Of a DNA stretch of 64,000 nucleotides, positions 48,894-63,535 are shown piece after piece. Source of the stretch: Thermotogaceae bacterium (GTDB lineage Bacteria; Thermotogota; Thermotogae; B21-G9; HyVt-16); contig JARRBB010000012.1 in NCBI GenBank assembly GCA_029981435.1, forward strand, positions 1 through 64,000. Reading direction: 5' to 3'. Each line of letters opens with the position of its first letter. Within the stretch, counting starts at the first letter, position 1. Made by a program: the position numbers and the translations under genes. The notes below the pieces were generated by a model, which was not told the origin of the DNA, ran no database searches, and saw nothing but the letters and a program-made list of their open reading frames with translations.

Positions 48894-49523
48894 TTACCTC
48901 ACTTCCTCATCAGATAATTCCCTTAGAAAATTTGCAACATCGTTCACTCCTTCAGTTATTGTTGCTTCCAGTTTGTCGGTTAATTCCCACAAGAAGCTCA
49001 TCAAAATTGAAAGCGTTATTGCAACAACAAGCCCGGCTACTGTTGTGTAAAGAGCTTCTGATATACCAGCTGCTAATTCAGCTTTATAAGCTATACCACC
49101 ACTTTGAGAAGGAGCAATAGAATTGAATATTTTTATCATACCGGTTACAGTTCCAAGAAGTCCTAAAAGTGGTGAAATAGTTATTATCATACTTATCAAC
49201 TTGTAATTTCTCTGTATTCTAATCATTTCATTCTCTATCAACAATGTAAGGGTATCTCCCCCAAGATAACCACTTTCTCTTTTTGAGTCTATCAATTTCA
49301 TAGTTATATTGGAAACAGGGTCAGAAGAATTTTTGCACATTTGTCTTATTTGACCTATGCGCTTTTGGCGAAGGAGTTTTTTCAAGTTTTCCACAATTGA
49401 GCCTGTTTTACGTCTAATATAAGCCACATAAATAAGTCTTTCAAACAACAAAAAAAGTCCAAACAACGATGCAAAAGCAATTATTAGGACAATAGGTCCT
49501 CCTTCGTGAATGAAGTTTATCAT
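48894..49523 (-). CDS. exbB: ExbB/TolQ/MotA proton-channel family protein
   Basis: ISPLLGLLGTVTGMIKIFNSIA; ISEALYTTVAGLVVAI. Confidence 0.93.
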   Translation of the reverse strand: MINFIHEGGPIVLIIAFASLFGLFLLFERLIYVAYIRRKTGSIVENLKKLLRQKRIGQIRQMCKNSSDPVSNITMKLIDSKRESGYLGGDTLTLLIENEMIRIQRNYKLISMIITISPLLGLLGTVTGMIKIFNSIAPSQSGGIAYKAELAAGISEALYTTVAGLVVAITLSILMSFLWELTDKLEATITEGVNDVANFLRELSDEEVR

Positions 49524-49642
49524 CTTTCATCACCTTTCCTGAGAAACTATGTCTTTATATAATATTTTTATTCTCAAAGCCTTATATCCTTATATGCTAT
49601 AATCTCGTAAGAGTTGAATAATCACAAGTAGGTGGTGATATT

Positions 49643-50992
49643 TTGAAGATTCTTTTACTCAATCCTCCGAATAAGGGATATTATTATAAACTTGGTGCCT
49701 TTTATCCACCTCTTGGAATCGCATATATCAGCTCTATGTTAAAAAAAGCAGGTCATGAAACAAAAATAATCGATATGAACATACAGAAGTTCGATTACAG
49801 AAAAAAGAATTACGATGATTACGATTTAGTAGGTATATCTGTAGACACAGTTAGATCGAATATAGCGTATAAAATTGCAAAACACATAAAAACTAAAAAC
49901 GTTAAAGTTGTTCTGGGCGGTCCCCATGCAAGTGCGGAAGCAAATGAGATACTAAAAAATCAAATAGCAGATTATGTAGTAATAGGTGAGGGTGAAAAAA
50001 GTTTTTTAGATCTGGTTGAGAGTTTAGAGAATGGTGAATTATATCCTGAGATTCCGGGTATTGCTTATATGAAACGCGACGAACTTAAAGTTTTTCAAAG
50101 CAAATTTATAAATGACCTCGATTCTATTCCTTTCCCTGATAGAGAAAGTCTGCCATTGAAGTTATACAGAACAAAATTCGATGGCAAAACCGCAACGAGC
50201 ATTATAACTTCAAGAGGTTGTCCGTTTGACTGTGAATTTTGCTCCGCATCTCAATTTATGGGTATCAAATGGAGAAAACGAAGTGTGGACAACGTAATGG
50301 AAGAGATCAAAATGCTTGCTAAAAAACTCGGATATAGATCACTGATATTTTTTGATGACAATTTCACGATGGATCCAAAGAGAGTTATAAAAATATCAGA
50401 GGAAATCCTTAAAAATGATCTAAGGATAAGCTGGTGGGCATTTTCACGAGCAGATGAGGTAATAGGTCATGAAGATATGATAGAAGCGATGTCAAAAGCA
50501 GGCTGTAAAATGCTCTTTGTTGGTTTTGAAAGTGCAAGTGATGATGTTTTGAAAGAGTACGGTAAGAAACTTACAAGTTCTATTGCATTGAGTGTTTCAA
50601 AGATATTGAAAAAATATAAGATAGATTTATTTGCGAGTTTTATATTCGGAGCTCTTGGAGATACAGTTGAAAGTATAAATAAGACTGTAAAACTTGCTAA
50701 AAAACTCGGAGCAAGTATTGTACAATTTTCAATTTTAACACCATATCCTGGTACAAGACTATTCAACAAACTTAAAAATAACCTAATAACTAAAAACTAC
50801 GAACTTTTCGATGCTACGAATCTTGTTTTCAAGCATCCAAATTTTTCTCCTGAAAACCTGAAAAAGATATTTATAAAAGCATATTACAAGGTTTATCTAA
50901 ACCCTAAGCTACTGTTCAAACGCGGTTTGCCTTTCTTGTGGAAAATTTTAACTACTAAACATATCAATGAAGAAATACTTCTTGATGGTTAG
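49643..50992 (+). CDS. B12-binding-domain radical SAM protein
   Basis: PPLGIAYISSMLKKAGHETKIIDMN, VVLGGPHASAEANEIL, TSRGCPFDCEFCSAS. Confidence 0.92.
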   Translation: MKILLLNPPNKGYYYKLGAFYPPLGIAYISSMLKKAGHETKIIDMNIQKFDYRKKNYDDYDLVGISVDTVRSNIAYKIAKHIKTKNVKVVLGGPHASAEANEILKNQIADYVVIGEGEKSFLDLVESLENGELYPEIPGIAYMKRDELKVFQSKFINDLDSIPFPDRESLPLKLYRTKFDGKTATSIITSRGCPFDCEFCSASQFMGIKWRKRSVDNVMEEIKMLAKKLGYRSLIFFDDNFTMDPKRVIKISEEILKNDLRISWWAFSRADEVIGHEDMIEAMSKAGCKMLFVGFESASDDVLKEYGKKLTSSIALSVSKILKKYKIDLFASFIFGALGDTVESINKTVKLAKKLGASIVQFSILTPYPGTRLFNKLKNNLITKNYELFDATNLVFKHPNFSPENLKKIFIKAYYKVYLNPKLLFKRGLPFLWKILTTKHINEEILLDG

Positions 50993-51004
50993 GAGGAAGT
51001 TATT

Positions 51005-51973
51005 TTGGTGTTTAACTTTTTAGTACTTGTCGTCGGAATAACTTTGCTCGTGAAAGGAGCAGATTATTTAATAAGCGGTTCTGTAGCTGTTTCAAGAAGA
51101 TTGGGACTTTCTGAGTTATTTATAGGTTTAACAATCATTGCTTTTGGTACAAGTGCTCCGGAACTTGCAGTCAGTATTCAAGCAGCTTTAAAGGGATCAG
51201 GAATCGCTATAGGAAACGTTATTGGATCGAATATAGCTAACATATCCTTAATCCTTGGAGCAACCGCGATTATAATGCCTTTGAAGATATCTATTTCAAC
51301 TTTCAGATATGAAATACCTTTTGTTATATTGACTTCACTATCAGCAGGCATGATATTAATAGATGGTGACGGTTTTCTGAGTAGATTTGATGGAATTGTA
51401 CTTTTGAGTTTCTTTGTAATATTTCTGGATTATTTGTATAGCATGGCAAAAAAAGATAGAAAAATTCTTTTAGAACTTGAAGATAAAGAAATGGAAGAAG
51501 CCGAAAAACTTTCTAAAATAGATAAAAGCCTACCAATAGCTTTATTAGCAACTTTTGGTGGTTTAGCTGGTGTTATATATGGTGGAAAACTGGTTATAGA
51601 CAGTGCAGTATCCATTGCTAAAGTTTTTGGAGTAAGTGAAACATTAATAGGCGTAACAATTGTTGCGATTGGTACATCTTTACCAGAACTTGTTACGGGA
51701 ATAACCGCAGCTTTAAAGAAAAAAGCAGATATTGCTGTTGGAAATGTGATCGGGTCAAACGTTTTTAATGTTCTTCTGATACTGGGTCTATCCACATTGT
51801 TTAATCCTATTGGTGCTGACAGAAATCTTTTGCAAGACATTATTTTCATGATTGGAACAGCGATTCTTCTACCAACTTTGTCTTTCAAAAATAGAACACT
51901 TTCACGTTTAGGTGGTAGCATACTCTTGCTTTCATACCTTGTCTATATATATCTTGGAATCTTAGCTGGATGA
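51005..51973 (+). CDS. Calcium/sodium (cation/proton) antiporter, YrbG-like CaCA family
   Basis: Two inverted alpha repeats: [19 protein letters not shown]...[13 protein letters not shown] and [36 protein letters not shown]. Confidence 0.94.
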   Translation: MVFNFLVLVVGITLLVKGADYLISGSVAVSRRLGLSELFIGLTIIAFGTSAPELAVSIQAALKGSGIAIGNVIGSNIANISLILGATAIIMPLKISISTFRYEIPFVILTSLSAGMILIDGDGFLSRFDGIVLLSFFVIFLDYLYSMAKKDRKILLELEDKEMEEAEKLSKIDKSLPIALLATFGGLAGVIYGGKLVIDSAVSIAKVFGVSETLIGVTIVAIGTSLPELVTGITAALKKKADIAVGNVIGSNVFNVLLILGLSTLFNPIGADRNLLQDIIFMIGTAILLPTLSFKNRTLSRLGGSILLLSYLVYIYLGILAG

Positions 51974-52363
51974 ATTTTCATCGTTTGAAATTGCAATTAC
52001 TTCTATTTCAATGTCAACCATTCTTGGTAAATTCGAAACTTCAACAAAAGAACGTGCTGGTTTGTGAGAATAGAAGTATTCAGAATACACTTCATTTATT
52101 TCACTGAATTTATTTATATCTTTCGAAAAAATTGTGACTTTAACTACTTTTTCTAAAGAACTCCCGGCTGCTTCAAGAATTGATTTGATATTTTCAATAA
52201 CTCTCTTTGTTTTTTCTTTTATGTTTCCGGCTATCAACTCATTAGTTTCAGGATCAATCGGTATTTGTCCCGAAACGAATATGAACTCTCCAACTTTTAT
52301 AGCCTGTGAATAAGGCCCTATAGCTTTTGGAGCTTTACTGGTTTTAATATATTCTATATTCAT
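51962..52363 (-). CDS. ridA: RidA-family reactive intermediate deaminase
   Basis: [57 protein letters not shown]. Confidence 0.94.
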   Translation of the reverse strand: MNIEYIKTSKAPKAIGPYSQAIKVGEFIFVSGQIPIDPETNELIAGNIKEKTKRVIENIKSILEAAGSSLEKVVKVTIFSKDINKFSEINEVYSEYFYSHKPARSFVEVSNLPRMVDIEIEVIAISNDENSSS

Positions 52364-52485
52364 TTTAATCCCCCTTCTGTTAAAGTTCTATATGATTTTA
52401 ACACCTTGATGCTCAACTACAAAAATATATATGTTTCAGTTTTGTTTTGTAAACCTTAAAAAAATGAAAAATACTTCCAATGTTC

Positions 52486-52515
52486 TTGACTTCCGAAAGT
52501 CTTTAATGATATTAT
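52486..52515 (+). promoter_or_regulatory. Probable promoter of the ilv-leu operon
   Basis: TTGACT - 18 nt - TATTAT upstream of ilvB. Confidence 0.55.
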
Positions 52516-52580
52516 CCATGAAATTCATTTCTATAAACCTTCTTATGGGGTGCCTAAAGAAACTCAAGGGGAGTGTTAGT

Positions 52581-54314
52581 ATGAAAAAAATCAAAGGTTC
52601 TAAAATGCTCTTTGAAGCTCTTTTAAAAGAGAATGTTGATACCATATTCGGCATTCCCGGTGGCGCTATAATAAACGTTTATGATGAACTTTGTGATTAC
52701 GAAAACAAGATAAAATTCTATCTATTTCGTCATGAACAGGGTGCGACTCATGCTGCCGATGGATATGCAAGAGCCACTGGGAAACCTGGTGTAGTACTTG
52801 TAACTTCTGGGCCTGGTGCTACGAATACTGTAACTGCAATTGCCACCGCATATATGGATTCTATACCTCTGGTCGTTATCACTGGTCAGGTCCCAACTTC
52901 AATGATAGGTACGGATGCTTTTCAGGAATCTGATGTTACTGGAATAACTATGCCAATAACCAAACACAATCATCTTGTAACCAATATTGAAGAGTTTCCA
53001 CAGGTTCTTAAAGAAGCCTTTCATATAGCCACAACTGGAAGACCTGGCCCTGTTGTTATAGATCTTCCCAAAGATATTCAGATTGCAGAGGGTACTTTCA
53101 ATTATCCCGAAGAAGTTAATCTTCCAAGTTATAAGCCAAATGTAAAAGGTCACCCTCGTCAGATAAAAACAACTATGGAATTACTTAAAAAATCAAAGAA
53201 ACCTCTTGTTTTAGTGGGTGGCGGAGTGAATTTATCAGGAACAATGAGTTTGGTAAATCGATTTCTCGATAAATTTGGTATACCAGCAGTTGCAACTTTA
53301 ATGGGAAGAGGTGTGAAACCCAGCAATCCAAAGTTATACCTTCCAGGCGGAATTGGTATGCACGGTACTTATTATGGTAATTATGCCGTTTCAAATTCAG
53401 ATTTGCTCATAGCCCTTGGAGTGAGATTCAGCGATAGAATAATTGGGAATCCCAAATATTTTGCACCAAATGCAAAGATAGTTCATGTTGATATAGATCC
53501 AGCTGAAATTGGCAAAAATGTCAGAGTAGATGTACCTATAGTTGGAGACCTCAGAAATGTTCTTGAAAAATTCCTTGAATACGATTTCGAAGTTGACTTT
53601 TCTAATTGGGTTGAAGAACTTCAAAAGATCAAAGAATCTCATCCATTAACTTATCCTAAAAGTGATAAGTACATAAAACCACAGTATTTGATAGAAAAGG
53701 CAAGCGAATATTTTCCAGAAGATACTATAGTGGTTTCAGATGTCGGGCAAAATCAAATGTGGGTTGCACAATTTTATAAATTCCATAATCCACGCTCTTT
53801 CTTCTGTTCCGGCGGCCTTGGCACAATGGGATACGCGCTCCCGGCTGGAATTGGTGCAAAAATAGGTCAGCCTCACAGAGAGGTTATCGTTTTTGCAGGT
53901 GATGGTGGATTTCAGATGAACATTCAAGAATTGATGACAATAAACAGATACAAAATACCCTTGAAAATTGTTGTTCTGGATAACAATTCTCTTGGAATGG
54001 TAAGACAATGGCAACAACTTTTCTTCAAATGTAGGTATTCTGCAACGATCCTCGATGATAATCCTGAATTCTCGAAAATAGCTGAAGTTGTTGGTATCAA
54101 AGCATTGAAAATTCAAAGACCTGACGAAGTTGAAAAAGCAATGAGAGAACTTGCAGAATATGAAGGTCCAATGCTGGTTCACGCATTAGTAGATCCAAGA
54201 GAAAATGTTTTACCGATGGTCCCACCTGGTGGAAAAATCTCAGAACCTTACTTGACAGCACCATACGATGAAAACCTCGAAAAGGTTGTTAAAAGAGGTG
54301 GTTCAAATGAATAA
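52581..54314 (+). CDS. ilvB: Acetolactate synthase large subunit
   Basis: MLFEALLKENVDTIFGIPGGAIINVYD, HEQGATHAADGYARATG, ThDP motif GDGGFQMNIQELMTINRYKIPLKIVVLDN. Start at ATG 52581 with RBS. Confidence 0.96.
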   Translation: MKKIKGSKMLFEALLKENVDTIFGIPGGAIINVYDELCDYENKIKFYLFRHEQGATHAADGYARATGKPGVVLVTSGPGATNTVTAIATAYMDSIPLVVITGQVPTSMIGTDAFQESDVTGITMPITKHNHLVTNIEEFPQVLKEAFHIATTGRPGPVVIDLPKDIQIAEGTFNYPEEVNLPSYKPNVKGHPRQIKTTMELLKKSKKPLVLVGGGVNLSGTMSLVNRFLDKFGIPAVATLMGRGVKPSNPKLYLPGGIGMHGTYYGNYAVSNSDLLIALGVRFSDRIIGNPKYFAPNAKIVHVDIDPAEIGKNVRVDVPIVGDLRNVLEKFLEYDFEVDFSNWVEELQKIKESHPLTYPKSDKYIKPQYLIEKASEYFPEDTIVVSDVGQNQMWVAQFYKFHNPRSFFCSGGLGTMGYALPAGIGAKIGQPHREVIVFAGDGGFQMNIQELMTINRYKIPLKIVVLDNNSLGMVRQWQQLFFKCRYSATILDDNPEFSKIAEVVGIKALKIQRPDEVEKAMRELAEYEGPMLVHALVDPRENVLPMVPPGGKISEPYLTAPYDENLEKVVKRGGSNE

Positions 54315-54816
54315 AAAATCCAGACATATAGTTTCTGTACTTGTTTACAACAAAGCTGGTGTATTAAGAAAGGTAGCACATTTATTTGCAAGAAGAGGAT
54401 ATAACATAAGTAGTATAACTGTTGGTAAGTCTGAAATCCCTGATTTAGTAAGAATGATAATAGTTGTTGAAGGTGAAGACAACGCTATTGATCAGATTGA
54501 AAAGCAGGTTTATAAAGTGATAGAAGTTTACAAAGTTTCACCTATATCTTCAAATGTAGAAGATCGTGTGGAAAGAGAAATGGCGCTTATAAAAGTAAAA
54601 TTTGAGGATAACAAACAAGAAATTTATCAGCTTGTTGAAATATTTAGAGGTAAGATAGTCGATGTCGGTCAGGAGGGTATTATAGTTGAAATAACAGGAG
54701 CAACAAGTAAGATAGAGGCCTTTGTCGATCTGATTTCCAAATCTGGAAAGATTATTGAAATTGCGAGAACCGGCATAGCGGCAATGGATAGATGGGATGT
54801 TTCACAAGGTAAATAA
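54307..54816 (+). CDS. ilvN: Acetolactate synthase small (regulatory) subunit
   Basis: ACT domain: HIVSVLVYNKAGVLRKVAHLFARRGYNISSITVG. Confidence 0.95.
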   Translation: MNKKSRHIVSVLVYNKAGVLRKVAHLFARRGYNISSITVGKSEIPDLVRMIIVVEGEDNAIDQIEKQVYKVIEVYKVSPISSNVEDRVEREMALIKVKFEDNKQEIYQLVEIFRGKIVDVGQEGIIVEITGATSKIEAFVDLISKSGKIIEIARTGIAAMDRWDVSQGK

Positions 54817-54822
54817 ACATAA

Positions 54823-57511
<2,689 letters not shown>

Positions 57512-57524
57512 TGGGGGTGCTATC

Positions 57525-59137
57525 TTGGGGTTAAAATTTACGATACAACTTTAAGAGATGGTGCACAAGCCTTTGGAGTTTCATTTTCTCTCGAAGATAA
57601 AATCCGAATAGCCCATGCTTTAGATGAATTAGGAATTCATTATCTTGAAGGTGGCTGGCCAGGTTCCAATCCAAAAGATATAGCATTTTTTGAATCAATT
57701 AAGAATATCAAATTTAAAAATTTGAAAATAGCAGCTTTCAGTTCTACAAGACGCCCCAACATAAAGGTAGAAGAGGATCAAAACATAGAAACTCTTGTGA
57801 AGTCTCAAACACCCGTTTATACAATCTTTGGTAAAAGCTGGGATCTTCATGTTACAAACGCACTCAAAACTTCTTATGAGGAAAACCTCTCTATGATTTA
57901 TGACACCATATCATACTTGAAAAAATTTGCAGATGAAGTTATATACGATGCTGAACATTTTTTTGATGGATACAAATCAAATCCCGAATATGCACTTAAA
58001 ACTTTGAAAGTAGCTGAAGAAGCAGGAGCGGATTGCATCGTGCTTGCTGATACCAACGGTGGAAGTTTATGGTATGAAATTGAGGAAATAATAGATGAGG
58101 TTAAAAAAGTTGTTTCCTCTCCTCTTGGGATACACGCTCACAACGATTCGGATTTAGCAGTCGTGAATTCCTTAATCGCAGTAAAGAAAGGAATAGTACA
58201 CGTTCAAGGAACTATAAATGGAATAGGGGAAAGATGTGGAAATGCTAATCTCTGTTCGATTCTTCCTAATTTGATATTGAAAATGAAGATAGAAGCTATT
58301 CCAAAAGATAATCTGAAAAAATTGTATGCAATTTCTCACCTTGTTTCGGAACTTTCAAATAAGCCCCACAATGATCATATGCCATTCGTTGGAGACAATG
58401 CTTTTGCACATAAAGGTGGTATTCATGTTTCTGCAATGCAGAGAGATACGCGAACATATGAACATATAAATCCTGAACTTGTTGGTAACAAAAGAAGAAT
58501 TTCTATATCCGAACTTTCTGGTAGGAGCAACATTATTGAAAAAGTGAATGAACTCGGTATAAAAATAAATCTTCAATCAGAGACTGTTCAGGAAATCTTG
58601 AAAAACATAAAAGAATTAGAAGCACAGGGATATCATTTTGAGGGTGCTGAAGCTTCATTTGAACTGCTAGTTGAAGAGATACTTGGTAGAAAGAAAAAAT
58701 ATTTTGATTTCCTTGGATTCAATGTTATAACAAGAAGATACAATGGTCAAAATTACTCAGAAGCCTCTGTGAAAGTAAAAGTTCCAGAAAGTGTAGCGAA
58801 AAATCTTGGTCTCGATGAACCATATGAGCACACAGCAGCTGATGGTGAAGGGCCTGTAGAAGCTCTTGATAGGGCTGTAAGGAAAGCTCTTGAAAAATTC
58901 TATCCTTCTTTAAAAGAAGTGAGACTAACTGATTATAAAGTAAGAATATTGAATGAGCAGGCTGGTACAAAAGCAACTACAAGAGTGCTAATTGAATCAA
59001 CTGACGGAAAAGACAAATGGGGAACTGTTGGTGTATCGCCGAACATAATAAATGCTTCTTGGATTGCTCTTTTAGATTCTCTCATATACAAATTGTATAA
59101 GGATGAAAAAATCATAAGAAGGAATGATGAGGTATGA
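57525..59137 (+). CDS. cimA: (R)-citramalate synthase, with an apparent frameshift at the start codon
   Basis: Open frame from 57512 reads ...[50 protein letters not shown]..., joining the predicted ORF at 57722. The RBS-preceded TTG at 57525 is in another frame. Confidence 0.85.
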
Positions 59138-60654
59138 AAAGAATAAAAATATTTGACACCACTTTAAGAGACGGTGAACAATCCCCTGGAGCCTCTATGA
59201 CACCTGATGAAAAAGTCGAAATGGCACTGATGTTGGAAGCCTTGGGTGTGGATTTAATTGAAGCCGGGTTTCCAGTATCATCTCCTGCCCAGTTCGAAGG
59301 TGTAAAGAAAGTTTCACAAGCTGTTGTTAAACCAACGGTGGTTGCACTAGCCAGATGTGTAGAAAGTGATATAGACGCTGCAGGTGAAGCTCTGAAAAAT
59401 ATTAAAAATAGAAGAATCCATGTTTTCATAGCTACTTCACCAATTCACAGAAAGTACAAGTTGAGAATGGAAAAGGAAGAAATTCTAAAAAGAATAGAAA
59501 ACTACATCAATTACGCTAAGAAGTATTTTTCAGATATCGAATTCTCACCTGAAGATGCCTCAAGAACAGAATTACCTTTTTTAGTGGAAGTTGTAAAAAC
59601 AGCTGTAAAAGCGGGAGCAACAACGATAAACATTCCTGACACTGTTGGATACTCATTACCAGAAGAATTCGCAAATATTATTAAAACTATTAAAGAAGGT
59701 GTTCCAGGAATAGAGAACGTTGATATTTCGGTACATTGCCACAACGATTTGGGTTTAGCGCTCATTAATTCGATTTATGCAGTTAAAAATGGTGCTAACC
59801 AAGTCGAAGTTACTTTAAATGGAATAGGTGAACGAGCAGGAAATTGTGCTCTCGAAGAGTTTGTTATGGCTTCTAAAGTTAGAAGGGATTTACTTGATTT
59901 TGGCACGAATATAAATCCAGAGTTCATATATCCAGCTTCGAGATTGTTGGTTCACATAACCGGAATTATACCTTCAAGAAATAAACCAATAATAGGTGAG
60001 AACGTATTTTTACATGAGTCTGGTATACACCAGGATGGTGTTTTAAAAATGAGAGAAACCTATGAAATAATGAAACCTGAAGATATCGGTCGACCATCTG
60101 AATCTTTGGTACTTGGTAGGCACTCTGGGAGACATGCAATAAAAAAGAAACTTGAATCCTATAGTGTTAAATTAGATGAAGAAAAATTTCAAAGAGTATT
60201 TGAAAGATTTCTCGAACTTGCAGATAAGAAAAAAGAGGTTTTTGACGATGATTTAATTTCAATCGTCTCAGACGTTTTAAGAGAACCTATCAATGGATAC
60301 AGACTTATGCATTTCCATGTGCATACTGGAAACACTCTTTTACCAACTGCAACTGTGAAATTAGAATTTAAAGATGACGAATTCGAAGCTGCTGAAACTG
60401 GTAACGGGCCAATTGATGCGATTTTTAAAGCCATAGACAGAATCACCGGGCTGAAAACAAAACTTTATGAGTATATAATCCAAGCGGTTGGTTCTGGTAA
60501 GAATGCTCAAGGTGAAGTAAAACTCACACTTGAAATAGAAGGTCAATTTTCAAGCGGAAGAGGTATTTCGACGGATATTGTAGAAGCCTCTGCAATTGCC
60601 TATATAAATGCTATAAACAAGCATCTCATAATAAAAAATGGTTTATTGAGGTGA
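59134..60654 (+). CDS. leuA: 2-isopropylmalate synthase
   Basis: [69 protein letters not shown]. Confidence 0.96.
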   Translation: MKRIKIFDTTLRDGEQSPGASMTPDEKVEMALMLEALGVDLIEAGFPVSSPAQFEGVKKVSQAVVKPTVVALARCVESDIDAAGEALKNIKNRRIHVFIATSPIHRKYKLRMEKEEILKRIENYINYAKKYFSDIEFSPEDASRTELPFLVEVVKTAVKAGATTINIPDTVGYSLPEEFANIIKTIKEGVPGIENVDISVHCHNDLGLALINSIYAVKNGANQVEVTLNGIGERAGNCALEEFVMASKVRRDLLDFGTNINPEFIYPASRLLVHITGIIPSRNKPIIGENVFLHESGIHQDGVLKMRETYEIMKPEDIGRPSESLVLGRHSGRHAIKKKLESYSVKLDEEKFQRVFERFLELADKKKEVFDDDLISIVSDVLREPINGYRLMHFHVHTGNTLLPTATVKLEFKDDEFEAAETGNGPIDAIFKAIDRITGLKTKLYEYIIQAVGSGKNAQGEVKLTLEIEGQFSSGRGISTDIVEASAIAYINAINKHLIIKNGLLR

Positions 60655-60660
60655 TTTAGT

Positions 60661-61917
60661 ATGACACTTGCTGAAAAGATATTGTCCAGAAAAGCTGGAA
60701 AAAAGTCGGTAGAACCGGGAGAATATTTATTGCTCGATGTTGATGTTGCTCTTGCGAATGATATAACTGCTCCAATTGCCATTGAGAATTTCAAAAAATA
60801 CGGTGGAAAGAAGGTTTTTTCTCCTGAGAAACTGGTCCTTGTTCCGGATCATTTTGTTCCTAACAAAGATATAAAATCGGCTATGCAAGTAAAATTACTC
60901 AGAGACTTTGCAAAAGAACAGGAAATTAAAAATTTCTTTGAAGTTGGAAGAATGGGAATAGAACACGTTATTCTTCCTGATCTAGGGATCGTAAAATCAG
61001 GAGATCTTGTCGTCGGTGCTGATTCTCATACTTGTACATACGGTGCACTTGGAGCTTTTGCAACTGGAGTGGGGTCCACAGACATCGCTGGAGTGATGCT
61101 TATTGGAAAGATATGGTTGAAGGTTCCGGAGAGTATAAAAATAGAACTTCATGGAAGTTTCAACGAGTTTGTTACTGCAAAAGATTTAATATTGAAAATT
61201 ATATCCATACTTGGTGTTGATGGTGCAACATATAAATCTATAGAATTTTTAGGTTCTGGTGTAGAAAACATAACGATGGATGGGAGATTCACTATTTCAA
61301 ATATGGCTATAGAAGCTGGAGGAAAAACAGGTTTATTTCCTGTTGATGAACGAACCGTAGAGTATGAAAAAGAAAGGAATATAACCGTTGAAAAAATGTA
61401 TCCCGATGAAGATGCTAAGTATTTTAAATCGTTGAATATCGATCTAAAGACTTTAGAACCACAGGTTGCTTATCCGTTCTTACCTTCCAATTGTAAAAAT
61501 ATTTCAGAAGCAGAAAAGGATAGAATAAAAGTGGATCAAGTTGTTATTGGGAGCTGTACTAATGGAAGAATAGAAGATTTGAGGCTCGCCGCTGAAATCT
61601 TCAAAAATCATAGAGTGAATCCAGATGTTAGATGCATCATAATACCTGGATCACAAGAGGTTTATAAACAAGCACTCAACGAAGGTCTGATCAACATTTT
61701 CATGGAGGCCGAATGTGCTGTTTCAACACCAACGTGTGGCCCTTGTCTGGGTGGACACATGGGGATACTCGCTAAAGATGAGATTGCCGTTTCCACAACT
61801 AACAGAAATTTTGTTGGCAGAATGGGACATCCTGATAGTAAAGTTTTTCTTGCTTCTCCTGCTGTTGCAGCGGCAAGTGCAATTAAAGGTTTCATAGCAG
61901 ATCCAAGAAAATTGTGA
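60661..61917 (+). CDS. leuC: 3-isopropylmalate dehydratase large subunit
   Basis: VVGADSHTCTYGALGAFATGVGSTDIAGVM, GSCTNGRIEDLRLAAEI, PTCGPCLGGHMGIL. Confidence 0.96.
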   Translation: MTLAEKILSRKAGKKSVEPGEYLLLDVDVALANDITAPIAIENFKKYGGKKVFSPEKLVLVPDHFVPNKDIKSAMQVKLLRDFAKEQEIKNFFEVGRMGIEHVILPDLGIVKSGDLVVGADSHTCTYGALGAFATGVGSTDIAGVMLIGKIWLKVPESIKIELHGSFNEFVTAKDLILKIISILGVDGATYKSIEFLGSGVENITMDGRFTISNMAIEAGGKTGLFPVDERTVEYEKERNITVEKMYPDEDAKYFKSLNIDLKTLEPQVAYPFLPSNCKNISEAEKDRIKVDQVVIGSCTNGRIEDLRLAAEIFKNHRVNPDVRCIIIPGSQEVYKQALNEGLINIFMEAECAVSTPTCGPCLGGHMGILAKDEIAVSTTNRNFVGRMGHPDSKVFLASPAVAAASAIKGFIADPRKL

Positions 61918-61927
61918 GGTGTTATCT

Positions 61928-62431
61928 ATGAAGATAGAAGGGAAATGCTTCGTTTTTGGAGATAACGTTAATACTGATGAAATAATACCAGCGAGGTATT
62001 TGAATACATCAGATCCATTTGAACTTGCGAAGTATTGTATGGAGGACATAAGACCCGGTTTTGGAAAAAGAGAGGATATCAAAGGCTCGATAATAGTCGC
62101 AGGTGAAAATTTTGGCTGTGGTTCTTCAAGAGAACATGCTCCCATCGCCATAAAAGCAGCAGGTATATCATGTGTTATCGCTAAATCCTTCGCAAGAATA
62201 TTTTTCAGAAACGCTATAAATATCGCCCTTCCAATCGTTGAACTAAAAGAAGTAGAAGAATTCGATGAAGGAGACGTTGTAGAAGTTGATTTTGAAAATG
62301 GAATAATAAAAAATAAAACAAAGAATAAAACTTATACAGTACACTCTTACCCTGAGTTATTGCGCGAAATACTGAAGTTTGGTGGTTGGTTAGAATATTG
62401 TTTAAAGAAATCTGGAGGAGATACTGAATGA
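61928..62431 (+). CDS. leuD: 3-isopropylmalate dehydratase small subunit
   Basis: FGDNVNTDEIIPARYLN, IVAGENFGCGSSREHAPIAIKAAGISCVIAKSFARIFFRNAINI. Confidence 0.96.
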   Translation: MKIEGKCFVFGDNVNTDEIIPARYLNTSDPFELAKYCMEDIRPGFGKREDIKGSIIVAGENFGCGSSREHAPIAIKAAGISCVIAKSFARIFFRNAINIALPIVELKEVEEFDEGDVVEVDFENGIIKNKTKNKTYTVHSYPELLREILKFGGWLEYCLKKSGGDTE

Positions 62432-63492
62432 AAAAAATAGTTATTCTTGAGGGCGATGGTATAGGTCCTGAAATAATGAGAGAAGCTTTGAAAGTTTTAG
62501 AAGTCGTGGAGTCAAAGGCAAATATCAAGTTTGAAAAAACTTTTGGCCACATTGGTGGAGAAGCTTATGATAAATTTGGCACACCTTTTCCAGAAGAAAC
62601 AAAAAGAAAATGTCTTGAAGCAGATGCAGTACTATTAGGTAGCGTAGGTGGTCCAAAATGGGACTCACTCCCACCAGAATTAAAGCCAGAAACAGGCGGA
62701 TTACTGGCCCTTAGAAAATTGTTGAACCTCTACGCGAATTTGAGACCCATAAGAATCTATGATTCTTTGAAATCTATTTCACCATTGAAGGAAACTAAAA
62801 TATCAAATGTTGATTTAATAACAGTGCGAGAACTTTCATACGGCATTTACTACGGTGAACCTAAATTTATTGATAATGAAAAAGGCCTTGATACAATGAT
62901 ATACGATAGGAAAACAGTTGAAAAAATAGCAAAACTTGCTTTCGAAATAGCTAGTAAAAGAAGAAAAATCGTCACATCTGTTGATAAAGCAAACGTTCTG
63001 AGAAGTTCCATGTTCTGGCGGAAAGTCGTTAAGGAAATTTCCAGAGATTATCCGAATATTTCCTTGAATCATATGTACGTGGATAATGCAGCAATGCAAT
63101 TGATATTGAATCCATCACAATTTGATGTTATTTTAACATCCAATATGTTTGGAGATATACTATCCGATGAATCCGCTGCACTTGTTGGTTCATTAGGAAT
63201 GCTTCCATCTGCATCTCTAGGGGATATAAATCTTTATGAACCTGCAGGTGGTTCTGCACCAGACATAGCCGGAAAAAATATTGCAAATCCAATTGCTCAG
63301 ATCCTATCTTGTGCTATGATGCTGGAGTTTTCATTTGGAATGATCGATGAGGCAAGAAAAATAGAAAAGGCTGTTGAACTGGTTATTGAGGAAGGTTATA
63401 GAACAAGGGACCTTGCTGACCATTCTTCAAAAATCCTTACCACTTCTCAAATGGGAGATGTTATTTGCAAGAAATTAGAAGAAGTCTGGTAA
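62428..63492 (+). CDS. leuB: 3-isopropylmalate dehydrogenase
   Basis: LEGDGIGPEIMREALKVL, GSVGGPKWD, YVDNAAMQLI, NMFGDILSDE, YEPAGGSAPDIAGKNIANPIAQIL. Confidence 0.96.
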   Translation: MKKIVILEGDGIGPEIMREALKVLEVVESKANIKFEKTFGHIGGEAYDKFGTPFPEETKRKCLEADAVLLGSVGGPKWDSLPPELKPETGGLLALRKLLNLYANLRPIRIYDSLKSISPLKETKISNVDLITVRELSYGIYYGEPKFIDNEKGLDTMIYDRKTVEKIAKLAFEIASKRRKIVTSVDKANVLRSSMFWRKVVKEISRDYPNISLNHMYVDNAAMQLILNPSQFDVILTSNMFGDILSDESAALVGSLGMLPSASLGDINLYEPAGGSAPDIAGKNIANPIAQILSCAMMLEFSFGMIDEARKIEKAVELVIEEGYRTRDLADHSSKILTTSQMGDVICKKLEEVW

Positions 63493-63535
63493 TTTTAGAA
63501 GATTTATGCTTTCCCGGATTTTGCATTAAAATTTA

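Noticed and set aside
52431-52580. N-terminal extension of ilvB, or a leader peptide, from the ORF track start
   Set aside because: A TTGACT-18-TATTAT promoter falls inside the extension and an RBS-preceded ATG at 52581 begins the conserved IlvB sequence; no attenuator hairpin or leucine/isoleucine-codon run convincing enough to call.
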